Source of the DNA: Clostridium transplantifaecale
GTDB taxonomy: Bacteria; Bacillota; Clostridia; Lachnospirales; Lachnospiraceae
Direction: 5' to 3'
Assembly (NCBI RefSeq): GCF_900626075.1
Contig: NZ_UYZY01000003.1
Span: 744,001 to 808,000 of the forward strand
Length of the DNA: 64,000 bases
Each line of letters opens with the position of its first letter. The stretch's first letter is position 1. Below are positions 35,670 to 44,654 of this stretch, piece by piece. The translations under genes were made by a program, and so were the position numbers. A model generated the notes under the pieces. That model had not been told where the DNA came from. It saw nothing but the letters and a program-made list of their open reading frames with translations, and ran no database searches.

Positions 35670-36362
35670 ATGGAGAAGGAGAGAAGAGAAAGCCGCCGCG
35701 CAGACAGCGCAAAAGAGCTGAGGCGCAGGCAGCTGATCCGAAAAAGGCTCATAATCCGCTGTGCCATAGGAATTATTGCATTTATTCTGGGAACCGGGAC
35801 GGGATGGTTGTTACGGGGGACAACGATCCGAAAACCGATCGATTTGAGCGCCATCAAGGCGCCGGAGTGGATTGACCAGCAGTTTTTATCGGTGAATCCA
35901 TATTCCAGGCCGGGGACGAAACTGGCATCGGTGAATGCGATTGTCATTCATTATATCGGCAACCCGGGAACTACGGCCCAGCAGAACAGGGATTATTTTG
36001 AGAGCCTGAAAAATCAGAGCGGCAGTAATACGACATCAGTGAGCAGCAATTTTGTCATCGGGCTGGACGGAGAGATTATCCAGTGCATACCCGTTGACGA
36101 GAAATCATTTGCTTCCAATAACCGCAATTCCGATACGATTTCTATCGAGTGCTGCCATCCCGGCGAGGATGGTGAGTTTACCGAGGAGACGTATGAATCG
36201 CTGGTGAAATTGACGGCCTGGCTCTGCAAGGAGCTGGATCTGAGTTCCAAGGATGTCATCCGCCACTACGATGTGACGGGAAAAGCATGTCCGAAGAACT
36301 TTGCAGAGGATGAAGATGCCTGGAAGAAATTTAGAAAAGATGTAAAAAAAGCGATGCGATAA
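35670..36362 (+). CDS. Membrane-anchored N-acetylmuramoyl-L-alanine amidase (Amidase_2/PGRP fold)
   Basis: A 230-residue protein with a highly basic cytoplasmic tail, one membrane helix (about residues 30-49) and an extracytoplasmic amidase-2 domain. Zinc ligands are visible as the first His in AIVIHYIGNP and the His and Cys in IRHYDVTGKACPKNF. It cleaves the MurNAc-L-Ala bond of peptidoglycan; the uncleaved anchor suggests action close to the membrane, perhaps in remodelling or germination. The ATG follows GAGGAGAGG. argS follows after 33 bases. Confidence 0.9.
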   Translation: MEKERRESRRADSAKELRRRQLIRKRLIIRCAIGIIAFILGTGTGWLLRGTTIRKPIDLSAIKAPEWIDQQFLSVNPYSRPGTKLASVNAIVIHYIGNPGTTAQQNRDYFESLKNQSGSNTTSVSSNFVIGLDGEIIQCIPVDEKSFASNNRNSDTISIECCHPGEDGEFTEETYESLVKLTAWLCKELDLSSKDVIRHYDVTGKACPKNFAEDEDAWKKFRKDVKKAMR

Positions 36363-36395
36363 GCAAAGGCGATATTATAGAAGGAGATTAATCCG

Positions 36396-38177
36396 ATGAA
36401 AAAGATAGTGGATCTGATCATAGAGGAATTTAAGCCGGCGTTCACAGGCTGCGGTTACGATGAGAAGTATATCCGCGTGACCCTGTCCAACCGCCCGGAT
36501 CTCTGTGAATATCAGTGTAACGGCGCTATGGCGGCAGCTAAAGCATATAAAAAGAAACCAATTGACATTGCAAACGAGGTGGTGGAGAAGCTAAAGGACA
36601 GCCCGATGTTTTCCGAGCTGAATGCGGTAATGCCCGGTTTTATCAACATCCGTTTGAATCCGGAATACCTGGCGGATTACGTGAACAGGATGGCCGGGGA
36701 CGGAAAATACGGCCTTGAAGAGGCCAAGGAGCCTGAGACGATTATCGTGGACTACGGCGGAGCCAATGTTGCAAAGCCGCTTCATGTCGGGCACCTGCGT
36801 GCGGCCGTTATTGGTGAGAGTATTAAACGCATCTGCCGTTATATGGGACATAAGACCATCGGCGACGTGCATCTGGGTGATTGGGGCCTTCAGATGGGCC
36901 TGATTATTGAGGAGCTCCGTGACAGAAAGCCGGAACTTCCTTATTTTGATGAGAACTTCAGGGGGGAATACCCGGCCGAAGCGCCGTTTACCATTTCCGA
37001 GCTGGAGGATATTTATCCGGCGGCAAGTGCGAAAGCAAAGGAAAAGACGGAAGCAGGAGAGGCATTTAAGGAGAGGGCCCAGGAGGCCACCTTTAAGCTT
37101 CAGAGCGGATACGAGCCGTACCGTGCTATCTGGAGACATATCATGAATGTTTCTCTGGCTGATTTGAAGAAGAATTATAATAGTCTGAATGTCTATTTCG
37201 ATCTTTGGAAGGGGGAGAGCGATGCCCAGCCTTATATTCCGGGCCTGATTGAAGATTTGATTCAGAAAGGCATTGCCTATGAGAGCGAGGGCGCTCTTGT
37301 GGTGGATGTGGCGCAGGAAGGGGATACGAAGGAATATCCTCCCTGTATCGTTAGAAAATCAGACGGGGCGGCGCTTTACGCAACCTCGGATCTGGCTACT
37401 CTCATCGAGAGGGAGAAGGATTATAAACCGAACCGTTATATCTATGTGGTGGACAAACGCCAGGATCTTCATTTTATTCAGGTGTTCCGCGTTGCGAAGA
37501 AGGCCGGAATTGTGAAGGAAGATACAAAGATGATTTTCCTTGGTTTCGGCACGATGAACAGCAAGGAAGGCGGCCCGTTCAAGACGAGGGACGGCGGAGT
37601 CATGCGTCTGGAAACACTGATTAAGGGAATTAACGAGGAAGTCTATAAGAAGATTCAGGAAAAACAGAAGGTTCCGCAGAATGAGATGCAGCGCACCGCC
37701 GAGATTGTAGGTCTTGCAGCTCTGAAATACGGAGATCTTTCAAACCAGGCAACAAAGGATTATGTATTTGATGTAGACCGTTTCATCTCCTTTGAGGGCA
37801 ACACAGGACCTCATATCCAGTATATGATCGTCCGAATCAAGTCCATCCTGGAAAAATATGCGGAGCTTAAGGGCGCTGACGCCGCGAAAGCTCTGATCCG
37901 TCCGGCCCAGTCGGTGACGGAGAAGGAACTTCAGCTGGAACTGTGCCGTTTCGGCGAAGTGGTTGAAGCGGCCTTTACCGAGACGGCTCCCCACAAGATC
38001 TGCCAGTATATGTCTGACCTTGCGGATGCCTTTAACAATTTCTATCTGGAGAATAAAATTATTGCCGAGGAAGATGCTGAAAAACAGGCTGCATTTATCA
38101 GCCTTATCACACTTACAAAAGAGGTGCTGGACACCTGTATGGATCTTCTGGGAATGGAGTCTCCGGAACACATGTAA
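36396..38177 (+). CDS. argS: Arginyl-tRNA synthetase
   Basis: A 593-residue class I synthetase. An N-terminal add-1-like domain is followed by the HIGH-equivalent H130-V-G-H in AKPLHVGHLRAAVIGES, a catalytic Rossmann fold, and a C-terminal anticodon-binding domain with TGPHIQYMIVRIKSI and DLADAFNNFY. The canonical KMSKS is not obvious, as in many ArgRS; GTMNSKEGGPFKTRDG occupies that place. It charges tRNA-Arg in the cytoplasm. The ATG follows GAAGGAG. A 10-bp hairpin follows the stop. Confidence 0.97.
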   Translation: MKKIVDLIIEEFKPAFTGCGYDEKYIRVTLSNRPDLCEYQCNGAMAAAKAYKKKPIDIANEVVEKLKDSPMFSELNAVMPGFINIRLNPEYLADYVNRMAGDGKYGLEEAKEPETIIVDYGGANVAKPLHVGHLRAAVIGESIKRICRYMGHKTIGDVHLGDWGLQMGLIIEELRDRKPELPYFDENFRGEYPAEAPFTISELEDIYPAASAKAKEKTEAGEAFKERAQEATFKLQSGYEPYRAIWRHIMNVSLADLKKNYNSLNVYFDLWKGESDAQPYIPGLIEDLIQKGIAYESEGALVVDVAQEGDTKEYPPCIVRKSDGAALYATSDLATLIEREKDYKPNRYIYVVDKRQDLHFIQVFRVAKKAGIVKEDTKMIFLGFGTMNSKEGGPFKTRDGGVMRLETLIKGINEEVYKKIQEKQKVPQNEMQRTAEIVGLAALKYGDLSNQATKDYVFDVDRFISFEGNTGPHIQYMIVRIKSILEKYAELKGADAAKALIRPAQSVTEKELQLELCRFGEVVEAAFTETAPHKICQYMSDLADAFNNFYLENKIIAEEDAEKQAAFISLITLTKEVLDTCMDLLGMESPEHM

Positions 38178-38186
38178 TATGCTTTT

Positions 38187-38218
38187 ACAGGCGGCTGTCC
38201 ACTGAGGGAGCCGCCTGT
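38187..38218 (+). terminator. Possible weak terminator after argS
   Basis: ACAGGCGGCT and AGCCGCCTGT form a perfect 10-bp stem with a 12-base loop, but no T-run follows. It may attenuate read-through into the helicase gene. Confidence 0.45.
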
Positions 38219-38239
38219 CTATCTATTGGAGGGGTCAGT

Positions 38240-41200
38240 TTGAATATCAGGGATATGGCGGTTGACACGTTTTGGAAGGGAGAAGTACGTGTTCAGGCGG
38301 TGGTGGAAGATGGTGACGGGACATACAACACCAGAATCTTCATTAAGAACGGGGAGATCTATGATTACCACTGTACCTGTGCACAGGGAAATTCTTATAA
38401 GGGAGCGTGTGTTCACGGCCTGACATTGCTAAAGGAATACGGAGCCAGGGAACGGGAGAACAGAAGCATTCCGATATCGACTTCTCCGTCTGTCAGGACG
38501 ATGATCCGCGAGTATACAAACCGTGAGGTCGCCCGGATTATGGGGGAAGAGATTTCAGAGACCGTGAGCCTTGTGCCGCGCCTCATTGTGGGACACAGGG
38601 GTGTTTCCCTGGAATGCCGCATCAGGGAGAAAAGGCAGTATCTGATTAAGGATTTAGGGACATTTTCCGATGCGGTCAGGACGGGAAAGCGGGTGGAGTA
38701 TGGAAAAGGGCTTGCCTTCGAGCATAGTCTCTCAGCCTTTACGCCGGAGAGCCGTCCGCTTGTCCAGATGGTGATAGAAGAGACGGGAATCTATAGGGAA
38801 CATTTTGAAGATATCAGGAAGAGGACAAACACCGCGGTGCCGCTCCTGAATACCATTTTCCTGAGTAAACCGGCCTGTGACCGGTTTTTCGCAATCATGG
38901 AAGGAAGTGTAGTTGACGCGGAGGACTACAAGGGGCACAGAAGGGAACTTCTGCTTATTAAGGGAAAACCGGCCTTCTACGTCCATGCAAAAAGGATTGG
39001 CCGGGAAGGAATCGAGATTTCGGTGCCAGAGGAGCTGATGGCCTTTCAGGGAGAGAAGAGCCTTTATGTGGCAGATGAGAACAGCCTGTACTGCTGCGAC
39101 CGGGAGAGCACGGAAATCCTGACCTTATTTTTAAAACACATTTTATCCGAACCGGGCGGAACGCGCAGGGTGAGGGTGAATGAGAGAGATATCCCGCTTT
39201 TTTACGAGAGAGTTTTAAAAAACCTTGATGAAGCGGGGCTCTTAAAGACAGAAGGAATCGATTGGGAACAGTACAGGCCGGCGGAATTAAAGGCCAGGTT
39301 TGAATTTGACAGCAGTGAGCCTGAGGAAATTGCCCTGAAACCGACTCTGTCATATGGGGACTTTTCGTTTCACCCGCTGGACGACGAACGGATACCAAAG
39401 GAAATATGCAGGGACGTGCCCGGGGAGTTCAGAGTCAGCCGGCTGATTACGAAATATTTTGAGTACCGGGAGAACAATGGGGAACATCTGGTCATCCGGG
39501 AGGATGAGGATGCCATCTACCGCCTTTTGAGCGAGGGGATGGATCGGTTTCGGGAAATCGGGGAAGTGTGGGTTTCCGAGAATGTCAGAAACATCAGAGT
39601 GATGGAGCCGCCCAGAATCTCTCTGGGAGTTTCCGTCAATGGAAACTGGCTGGATCTTAAAGTGGACGCGCAGGGGATGACGGCCCCGGAGATGGCTGGA
39701 ATTCTTTCGGAATACCGGCAGAAGAAGCAATACTGCCGGATGAAAAACGGAGATTTTCTACGGCTGAACGACGACGGTCTTCTCACGCTCCTGAAGCTAT
39801 CGGACGGCCTTGCTCTCGGGAAGAATGATTTTCAGTCGGGCGTCATAAGGCTGCCGGTCTACCGTGCGTTTTATCTGGAAAGCCTGGTCAGGGAGAACGG
39901 GCATATTCCGTTTTCAAGGGACAGCTGTTTCAAGACGATTGTAAGGGATCTTCAGCTTTCGGAAGCCGTAGGTTATGAACCTCCGGATGAACAGGGGCGG
40001 GTGCTCAGGGAGTACCAAAAAGCAGGTTTTGTCTGGATGAAAATGCTGGATGTGTACCGTTTCGGCGGTATCCTTGCCGATGATATGGGGCTTGGAAAGA
40101 CACTTCAGATGATTACGCTGCTGGTGTCTGAGAAAGAGGAACGGAAGGAAGACGGCGGGGACTGCGTATCCCTGGTGGTCTGCCCCGCTTCACTCATTTA
40201 CAACTGGGGACACGAGATTGCCTCATTTGCCTCCTCCCTTAAGGTGCTTCTGGTAACCGGGCCGCAGGCCGAGAGACAGATGCAGCTGGAGCACATAAAA
40301 GAGTACGATGTGGTGGTCACCTCTTATGATTTGCTCAAACGCGATCTGCCGTTTTATATGGAACACACCTTTCGTTTTGAGGTGATCGACGAGGCGCAGT
40401 ATATCAAGAACGCATCCACACAGAGCGCGAAAGCGGTCAAGGCTGTCAGGGCCGTGACCCGCTTTGCCCTGACGGGAACCCCGGTGGAGAACCGGCTCAG
40501 TGAGCTGTGGAGTATCTTTGATTACCTGATGCCGGGTTTTCTATTTACCTACCGTAAATTTAAAACTATGTTTGAGATACCCATTGTAAAAGAGCAGAGC
40601 GGGGAAGCGCTCGAGAATCTCCACAGGATGATCCGTCCGTTTATCCTGAGAAGGCTGAAGAAGGATGTCCTGAAGGAACTGCCCGATAAGCTGGAAAAGG
40701 TGGTCTACTCGGCGCCGGAAGGCAAACAAAAGACCCTCTATCAGGCGGCGGCCCTGAAACTGCGCCAGAGTCTTTTGGAGGATGAAAGGGCGGTGGAGGG
40801 CGGCGGAAAGCTTCAGATACTGGCCGAGCTTACGAGACTCAGACAGCTGTGCTGCGATCCCTCTCTTTGTTTCGAGCGCTACAGCGGGGAGTCAGCCAAG
40901 CTGGAAACATGTATTTCCCTCATTGTATCGGCAGTGGAGTCGGGACATAAGATTCTTTTATTCTCCCAGTTTGCCTCCATGCTCTCGATCATCGGACAGA
41001 GACTAAAAAAAGAAGAAATTTCTTATCATCTGCTCGTCGGCTCCACGTCCAAAGAGGAGAGGAACCGGATGGTGAGTGACTTCCACCGCGACGAGGTGCC
41101 TGTTTTCCTGATTTCACTGAAGGCGGGCGGAACAGGGCTTAACCTGACCGCAGCCGACATTGTGATCCATTACGATCCGTGGTGGAACGTGGCCGCACAG

Positions 41201-41401
41201 AACCAGGCGACGGACCGCGCCCACCGCATCGGACAGAGCAGGCAGGTGACGGTGTATAAGCTGATTATGAAGGATACGATAGAGGAAAATATTTTAAACC
41301 TGCAGGAAGCGAAGAAAAATCTGGCTGACCAGATTGTGACGGAAGGAATGGTTTCTTTGGCGGAGCTCAGCAGAGAGGAACTGATACGGATTTTAAGTTA
41401 A
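38240..41401 (+). CDS. SWIM zinc-finger SNF2-family helicase
   Basis: A 1053-residue putative DNA translocase. A SWIM zinc finger lies near residues 45-60 (CTCAQGNSYKGACVHGL, pattern CxC...CxH), followed by a bacterial SNF2-associated region of about 500 residues. The SNF2 ATPase core is complete: motif I DDMGLGKTLQM, motif II VIDEAQYIKN, motif III LTGTPVEN, and the helicase C domain with LISLKAGGTGLNLTAAD and QATDRAHRIGQ. Such proteins remodel protein-DNA or nucleic-acid complexes; the role here is unknown. It starts with TTG after GGAGGGG. Its size and domain order match the common Clostridial form. Confidence 0.93.
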   Translation: MNIRDMAVDTFWKGEVRVQAVVEDGDGTYNTRIFIKNGEIYDYHCTCAQGNSYKGACVHGLTLLKEYGARERENRSIPISTSPSVRTMIREYTNREVARIMGEEISETVSLVPRLIVGHRGVSLECRIREKRQYLIKDLGTFSDAVRTGKRVEYGKGLAFEHSLSAFTPESRPLVQMVIEETGIYREHFEDIRKRTNTAVPLLNTIFLSKPACDRFFAIMEGSVVDAEDYKGHRRELLLIKGKPAFYVHAKRIGREGIEISVPEELMAFQGEKSLYVADENSLYCCDRESTEILTLFLKHILSEPGGTRRVRVNERDIPLFYERVLKNLDEAGLLKTEGIDWEQYRPAELKARFEFDSSEPEEIALKPTLSYGDFSFHPLDDERIPKEICRDVPGEFRVSRLITKYFEYRENNGEHLVIREDEDAIYRLLSEGMDRFREIGEVWVSENVRNIRVMEPPRISLGVSVNGNWLDLKVDAQGMTAPEMAGILSEYRQKKQYCRMKNGDFLRLNDDGLLTLLKLSDGLALGKNDFQSGVIRLPVYRAFYLESLVRENGHIPFSRDSCFKTIVRDLQLSEAVGYEPPDEQGRVLREYQKAGFVWMKMLDVYRFGGILADDMGLGKTLQMITLLVSEKEERKEDGGDCVSLVVCPASLIYNWGHEIASFASSLKVLLVTGPQAERQMQLEHIKEYDVVVTSYDLLKRDLPFYMEHTFRFEVIDEAQYIKNASTQSAKAVKAVRAVTRFALTGTPVENRLSELWSIFDYLMPGFLFTYRKFKTMFEIPIVKEQSGEALENLHRMIRPFILRRLKKDVLKELPDKLEKVVYSAPEGKQKTLYQAAALKLRQSLLEDERAVEGGGKLQILAELTRLRQLCCDPSLCFERYSGESAKLETCISLIVSAVESGHKILLFSQFASMLSIIGQRLKKEEISYHLLVGSTSKEERNRMVSDFHRDEVPVFLISLKAGGTGLNLTAADIVIHYDPWWNVAAQNQATDRAHRIGQSRQVTVYKLIMKDTIEENILNLQEAKKNLADQIVTEGMVSLAELSREELIRILS

Positions 41402-41527
41402 TATGGAATGAAACATTGAACTGGCCGCTCTCCTATCTTTGGGGCGGCCAGTTCTGTGTGAGGATTTAATTGAGATGCGAGGACGCCTCTGTGAGATGAC
41501 GGACGGGGGAGTGGGTGGTGTGTATGA

Positions 41528-41727
41528 GTCTTCAGTCCCGGTTTGTAGAGTGTGGTGTGGGGGAATCCAGGAAAAAAAATTCCTGCGGGGACTCGCTCCC
41601 GCTTATGGAATGCGCAGCGGATGCTAGCTTCGTGTAAGACCTCAGCAAGCACCGGCGGATTCCAAGGTCTCCCTTCGGAAAGTTTTCTCCTTCCTTCCCC
41701 GGGTAGGTTGTCGGCGGGACTGAAGAC
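41528..41727 (+). repeat. Dispersed repeat unit, copy D (composite locus 2)
   Basis: About 200 bp with ends GTCTTCAGTCCCGG and GGGACTGAAGAC. Internal blocks align with copy A in the same orientation (GGGGACTCGCTCCCGCTT, GATGCTAGCTTCG, CCAAGGTCTCC). It starts 126 bases after the helicase stop. It is non-coding. Confidence 0.85.
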
Positions 41728-41764
41728 TCAGGGAAGGTTGTTGCCCCGTCCGCCGGCTTCAGGG

Positions 41765-42006
41765 GCTGATTGTCTCTTTCGTCAAGTGTGGGATAGGTAT
41801 TGTCGCGGCCACTATATAGCCGTGATTCTTTTACATTTTAACGGCATCTTAGGCTGCATAAAAAGAGTATCAGAATAAACACTCTAAGATTATAAGATTA
41901 TAAGTTTATATGGTCTCATAGTGAACAGGAGGCAGTTTTCAGGCATTCTGAGAAACGTAGTGGCAGCGGCAAGCGCCTCCCCCATTGAAGAAAGAGGACA
42001 AATCAG
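41765..42006. repeat. Long-hairpin repeat unit of composite locus 2
   Basis: Outer arms (41765-41792 and 41980-42006, e.g. GTCTCTTTC with GAAAGAGGAC) and inner arms (around 41798-41814, TATTGTCGCGGCCACTA, and around 41958-41974, TAGTGGCAGCGGC) correspond to the hairpin unit at 8759-8898. The spacer is longer and AT-rich. Confidence 0.65.
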
Positions 42007-42043
42007 CCGCCGTAGGCTGGGGCCGGGCCGCTGTCTTGGTTGA

Positions 42044-42139
42044 GTCTTTCGTCCCGGCCATAACCTTCCCGCGGGCAGGAGGAATCTTTTTCTGCCCGGA
42101 TTCCCCGCCCACAACAATCTGACGCCCGGGACGAAAGAC
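42044..42139 (-). repeat. Dispersed repeat unit, copy E (internally deleted, inverted)
   Basis: A 96-bp derivative with ends GTCTTTCGTCCCGG and CCGGGACGAAAGAC. It keeps the end-proximal CCTTCCCGCGGG- and GGATTCCCC-type blocks but lacks the central 100 bp. It closes composite locus 2, which with copy D spans 612 bp. Confidence 0.75.
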
Positions 42140-42207
42140 TCAGCGTTCCCCCTCACCACCCCGGCCCCCGACCTGACGGCGGCGTCCTCACTTCATAAAA
42201 ATTTCAC

Positions 42208-42244
42208 TTGACATAAGTTAACTAACTAATTATCATATAGTTAA
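42208..42244 (+). promoter_or_regulatory. MarR-gene promoter with overlapping operator
   Basis: TTGACA at 42208-42213 and TATCAT at 42231-42236 with 17-bp spacing form a strong promoter. The inverted repeat TTAACTA (42218-42224) and TAGTTAA (42238-42244) covers the spacer and flanks the -10, so a bound MarR dimer would block polymerase. Autorepression is inferred from this layout. Confidence 0.7.
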
Positions 42245-42274
42245 TTATTAGAAGGCTAACAAGGAGGTTAAAAA

Positions 42275-42754
42275 ATGAACTGTGACTTTCATGACAATAT
42301 GGACACCCGTAATCATGAACTGGTAGAAAAATATTTTATGGCAAATAAACTGCACAGGATGTATCTTGAGCGGGAACTGAATAAATCGGGAGTATACCGG
42401 AGCCAGCATCAGATCCTGATGTTCATTTCCAGATGCCCTAATGCATCACAGAAGGAAATCGCGAACAGGCAGCATGTTTCTACCGCGACCATAGCCGTCT
42501 CCCTAAAAAAGATGGAAAAAGGCGGATACATCAGCCGCGTGGCGGATAAAGACGACAACCGTTTTAACCAGATCTGCATTACACCCAAGGGCCAGGCGGT
42601 TGTGGAAGGCAGTGAGAAAATATTCAAAAAGGTGGAAAACGCCCTTTTTGCCGGATTTACCGACGAAGAACTGGATCAGTTTGAGGGGTTCCTTGATAAA
42701 GTACGCCTCAATCTGGAATATCTTTTCCAGGAAAGTGATACAAAGACAGAATAG
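42275..42754 (+). CDS. MarR family transcriptional regulator
   Basis: A 159-residue winged-helix repressor. The recognition region SQKEIANRQHVSTATIAVSLKKME and the wing GYISRVADKDDNR are typical of MarR proteins, flanked by dimerisation helices. The ATG follows AAGGAGG. It lies directly upstream of two ABC exporter half-transporters and has an inverted repeat over its own promoter, so it very likely represses the whole operon until a toxic ligand binds. Confidence 0.93.
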   Translation: MNCDFHDNMDTRNHELVEKYFMANKLHRMYLERELNKSGVYRSQHQILMFISRCPNASQKEIANRQHVSTATIAVSLKKMEKGGYISRVADKDDNRFNQICITPKGQAVVEGSEKIFKKVENALFAGFTDEELDQFEGFLDKVRLNLEYLFQESDTKTE

Positions 42755-42845
42755 GATGGCTGCCGTCCATAGCGGTGTTCTGCAAAACATACTGCTGGTT
42801 GCGCCGTGGACGGTAACACAGGATTGACTTGGAGGGAAAGACAAT

Positions 42846-44654
42846 ATGAAGAGATATAAGAAATATGTCACGCCGTATCTGAGCGCCTTTATCATCGGGC
42901 CGCTTATGATGCTGACGGAGGTGTTCGGAGAGATTATGCTTCCGAAACTGATGTCTATGATTATCAACAACGGTGTGGCGCAGCGTGATGCGGGCTATAT
43001 TATCAGAATCGGCTTTGTGATGATTCTGACTACGGTGCTGATGGCGGCGGGAGGGATCCTGGGCGCCTATTTTTCAGCAAAGGCCTCGATCAGTTTTACA
43101 AGTGATTTGAGAAAGGATGTATTTTCCAGAGTCCAACAGTTTTCATTTAAAAATATTGATGAATTCAGCACGGGTTCCCTGGTCACCAGGCTTACCAATG
43201 ATATCCAGCAGGTGCAGAACGTTATGATGATGGGACTGCGCCTGATGCTGCGCGCTCCCGGAATGCTGATCGGGGCGCTTATCATGGCATTCCTGATGAA
43301 TGCGCGTCTGGCGGTAATCATTCTGATTGTCATCCCGCTTCTGACGGCGGCGATTGCAACGATACTGAGGCTGGCGTTCCCGCGGTTTGAGGTGATGCAG
43401 AAGAAACTGGACCGTCTCAACAGCGGCATCCAGGAAGTCCTGACCAATGTCAGGGTAGTGAAATCCTTTGTCAGGGAGGACTATGAAAGCGGCCGCTTCA
43501 AAGAGATGAATGCGGACTTAAAGGAGAGCAGTTTAAAAGCGATGCGTATCGTCATTGCAACAATGCCGGTCATGATGCTGGCAATGAATGTGACGACAAT
43601 CGCCGTTGTCTGGTACGGAGGCAATATTATTATTGCAGGAGAGATGGCAGTCGGGGATCTGACCGCATTTACCACCTACATTGTGCAGATCCTGATGTCA
43701 TTAATGATGCTCTCCATGGTGTTTTTACAGAGTTCCAGGGCCATGGCGTCGGTAAAACGTATCAACGAGGTCATGGATACCGAAATTGATCTGACCGATG
43801 AAGATGCGGGCAGAAAGGATGCGCTTGTTACGGAAGGGCGGGTAGAGTTTAAGGACGTCTGTTTTTCCTATGACAATGACCGGGATTACGTCCTGGAGCA
43901 TATTGATTTCCAGGTGAACGGAGGCGAGACGGTGGGAATTATCGGTTCCACCGGAAGCGGCAAGACGTCCCTGGTACAGCTCATACCAAGGCTTTACGAA
44001 GCTACGGCGGGGCAGGTGCTGATCGATGGGATCGATGTGAGGGACTACTCGCTGAAACATCTGAGGGACGGCGTGGGTATGGTGCTTCAGAAAAACGTAC
44101 TGTTTTCCGGCACCATTGAAGAAAACTTAAAATGGGGCAATGAGGAGGCCGATATGGAGACGGTCAGGCTGGCGGCGGAGAGCGCCCAGGCGGACGGTTT
44201 TGTGACCTCATTCGCCCAGGGATACGGCACGGAAATGGGCCAGGGCGGCGTCAATGTGTCGGGCGGACAGAAGCAGAGGCTCTGTATCGCCAGGGCGCTT
44301 CTGAAAAAACCGAAAATCCTGATCCTGGACGACAGCACCAGCGCCGTGGATACAGCCACGGAAGCCGAGATACGAAAGGCATTCAGGACAACGCTCAAAG
44401 ACACGACGAAATTCATCATTGCACAGAGAATCAGTTCCGTGGAGGATGCCGACAAGATTATTGTACTGGATGACGGAAAAATCATCGGTATGGGAAGGCA
44501 CGGCGAACTCCTCGCCTCCTGTGAAGCCTACAGGGAGATTTATGAAACCCAGTACGGCAGAAAGAACGGCGATGAAGAGGAGAGCGGCAAAAACACAGAA
44601 GCGCCGGCACAGGCAGTGACGGACGGAAACGGCAGACAGGAGGTGCAGGCATGA
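42846..44654 (+). CDS. ABC exporter half-transporter, degenerate-site subunit
   Basis: A 602-residue type IV ABC exporter: six membrane helices (to about residue 320), then an ATPase domain. Walker A is GSTGSGKTS (about 367-375), the signature VSGGQKQR. Walker B ends D495-D496 instead of D-E, and the switch histidine is Gln527 (IIAQRISS). These changes mark the non-catalytic partner in heterodimeric exporters such as TM287/288 and BmrCD. It overlaps the second subunit by ATGA and ends with a Glu/Ala-rich tail. Probably multidrug efflux, controlled by the MarR protein. Confidence 0.92.
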   Translation: MKRYKKYVTPYLSAFIIGPLMMLTEVFGEIMLPKLMSMIINNGVAQRDAGYIIRIGFVMILTTVLMAAGGILGAYFSAKASISFTSDLRKDVFSRVQQFSFKNIDEFSTGSLVTRLTNDIQQVQNVMMMGLRLMLRAPGMLIGALIMAFLMNARLAVIILIVIPLLTAAIATILRLAFPRFEVMQKKLDRLNSGIQEVLTNVRVVKSFVREDYESGRFKEMNADLKESSLKAMRIVIATMPVMMLAMNVTTIAVVWYGGNIIIAGEMAVGDLTAFTTYIVQILMSLMMLSMVFLQSSRAMASVKRINEVMDTEIDLTDEDAGRKDALVTEGRVEFKDVCFSYDNDRDYVLEHIDFQVNGGETVGIIGSTGSGKTSLVQLIPRLYEATAGQVLIDGIDVRDYSLKHLRDGVGMVLQKNVLFSGTIEENLKWGNEEADMETVRLAAESAQADGFVTSFAQGYGTEMGQGGVNVSGGQKQRLCIARALLKKPKILILDDSTSAVDTATEAEIRKAFRTTLKDTTKFIIAQRISSVEDADKIIVLDDGKIIGMGRHGELLASCEAYREIYETQYGRKNGDEEESGKNTEAPAQAVTDGNGRQEVQA

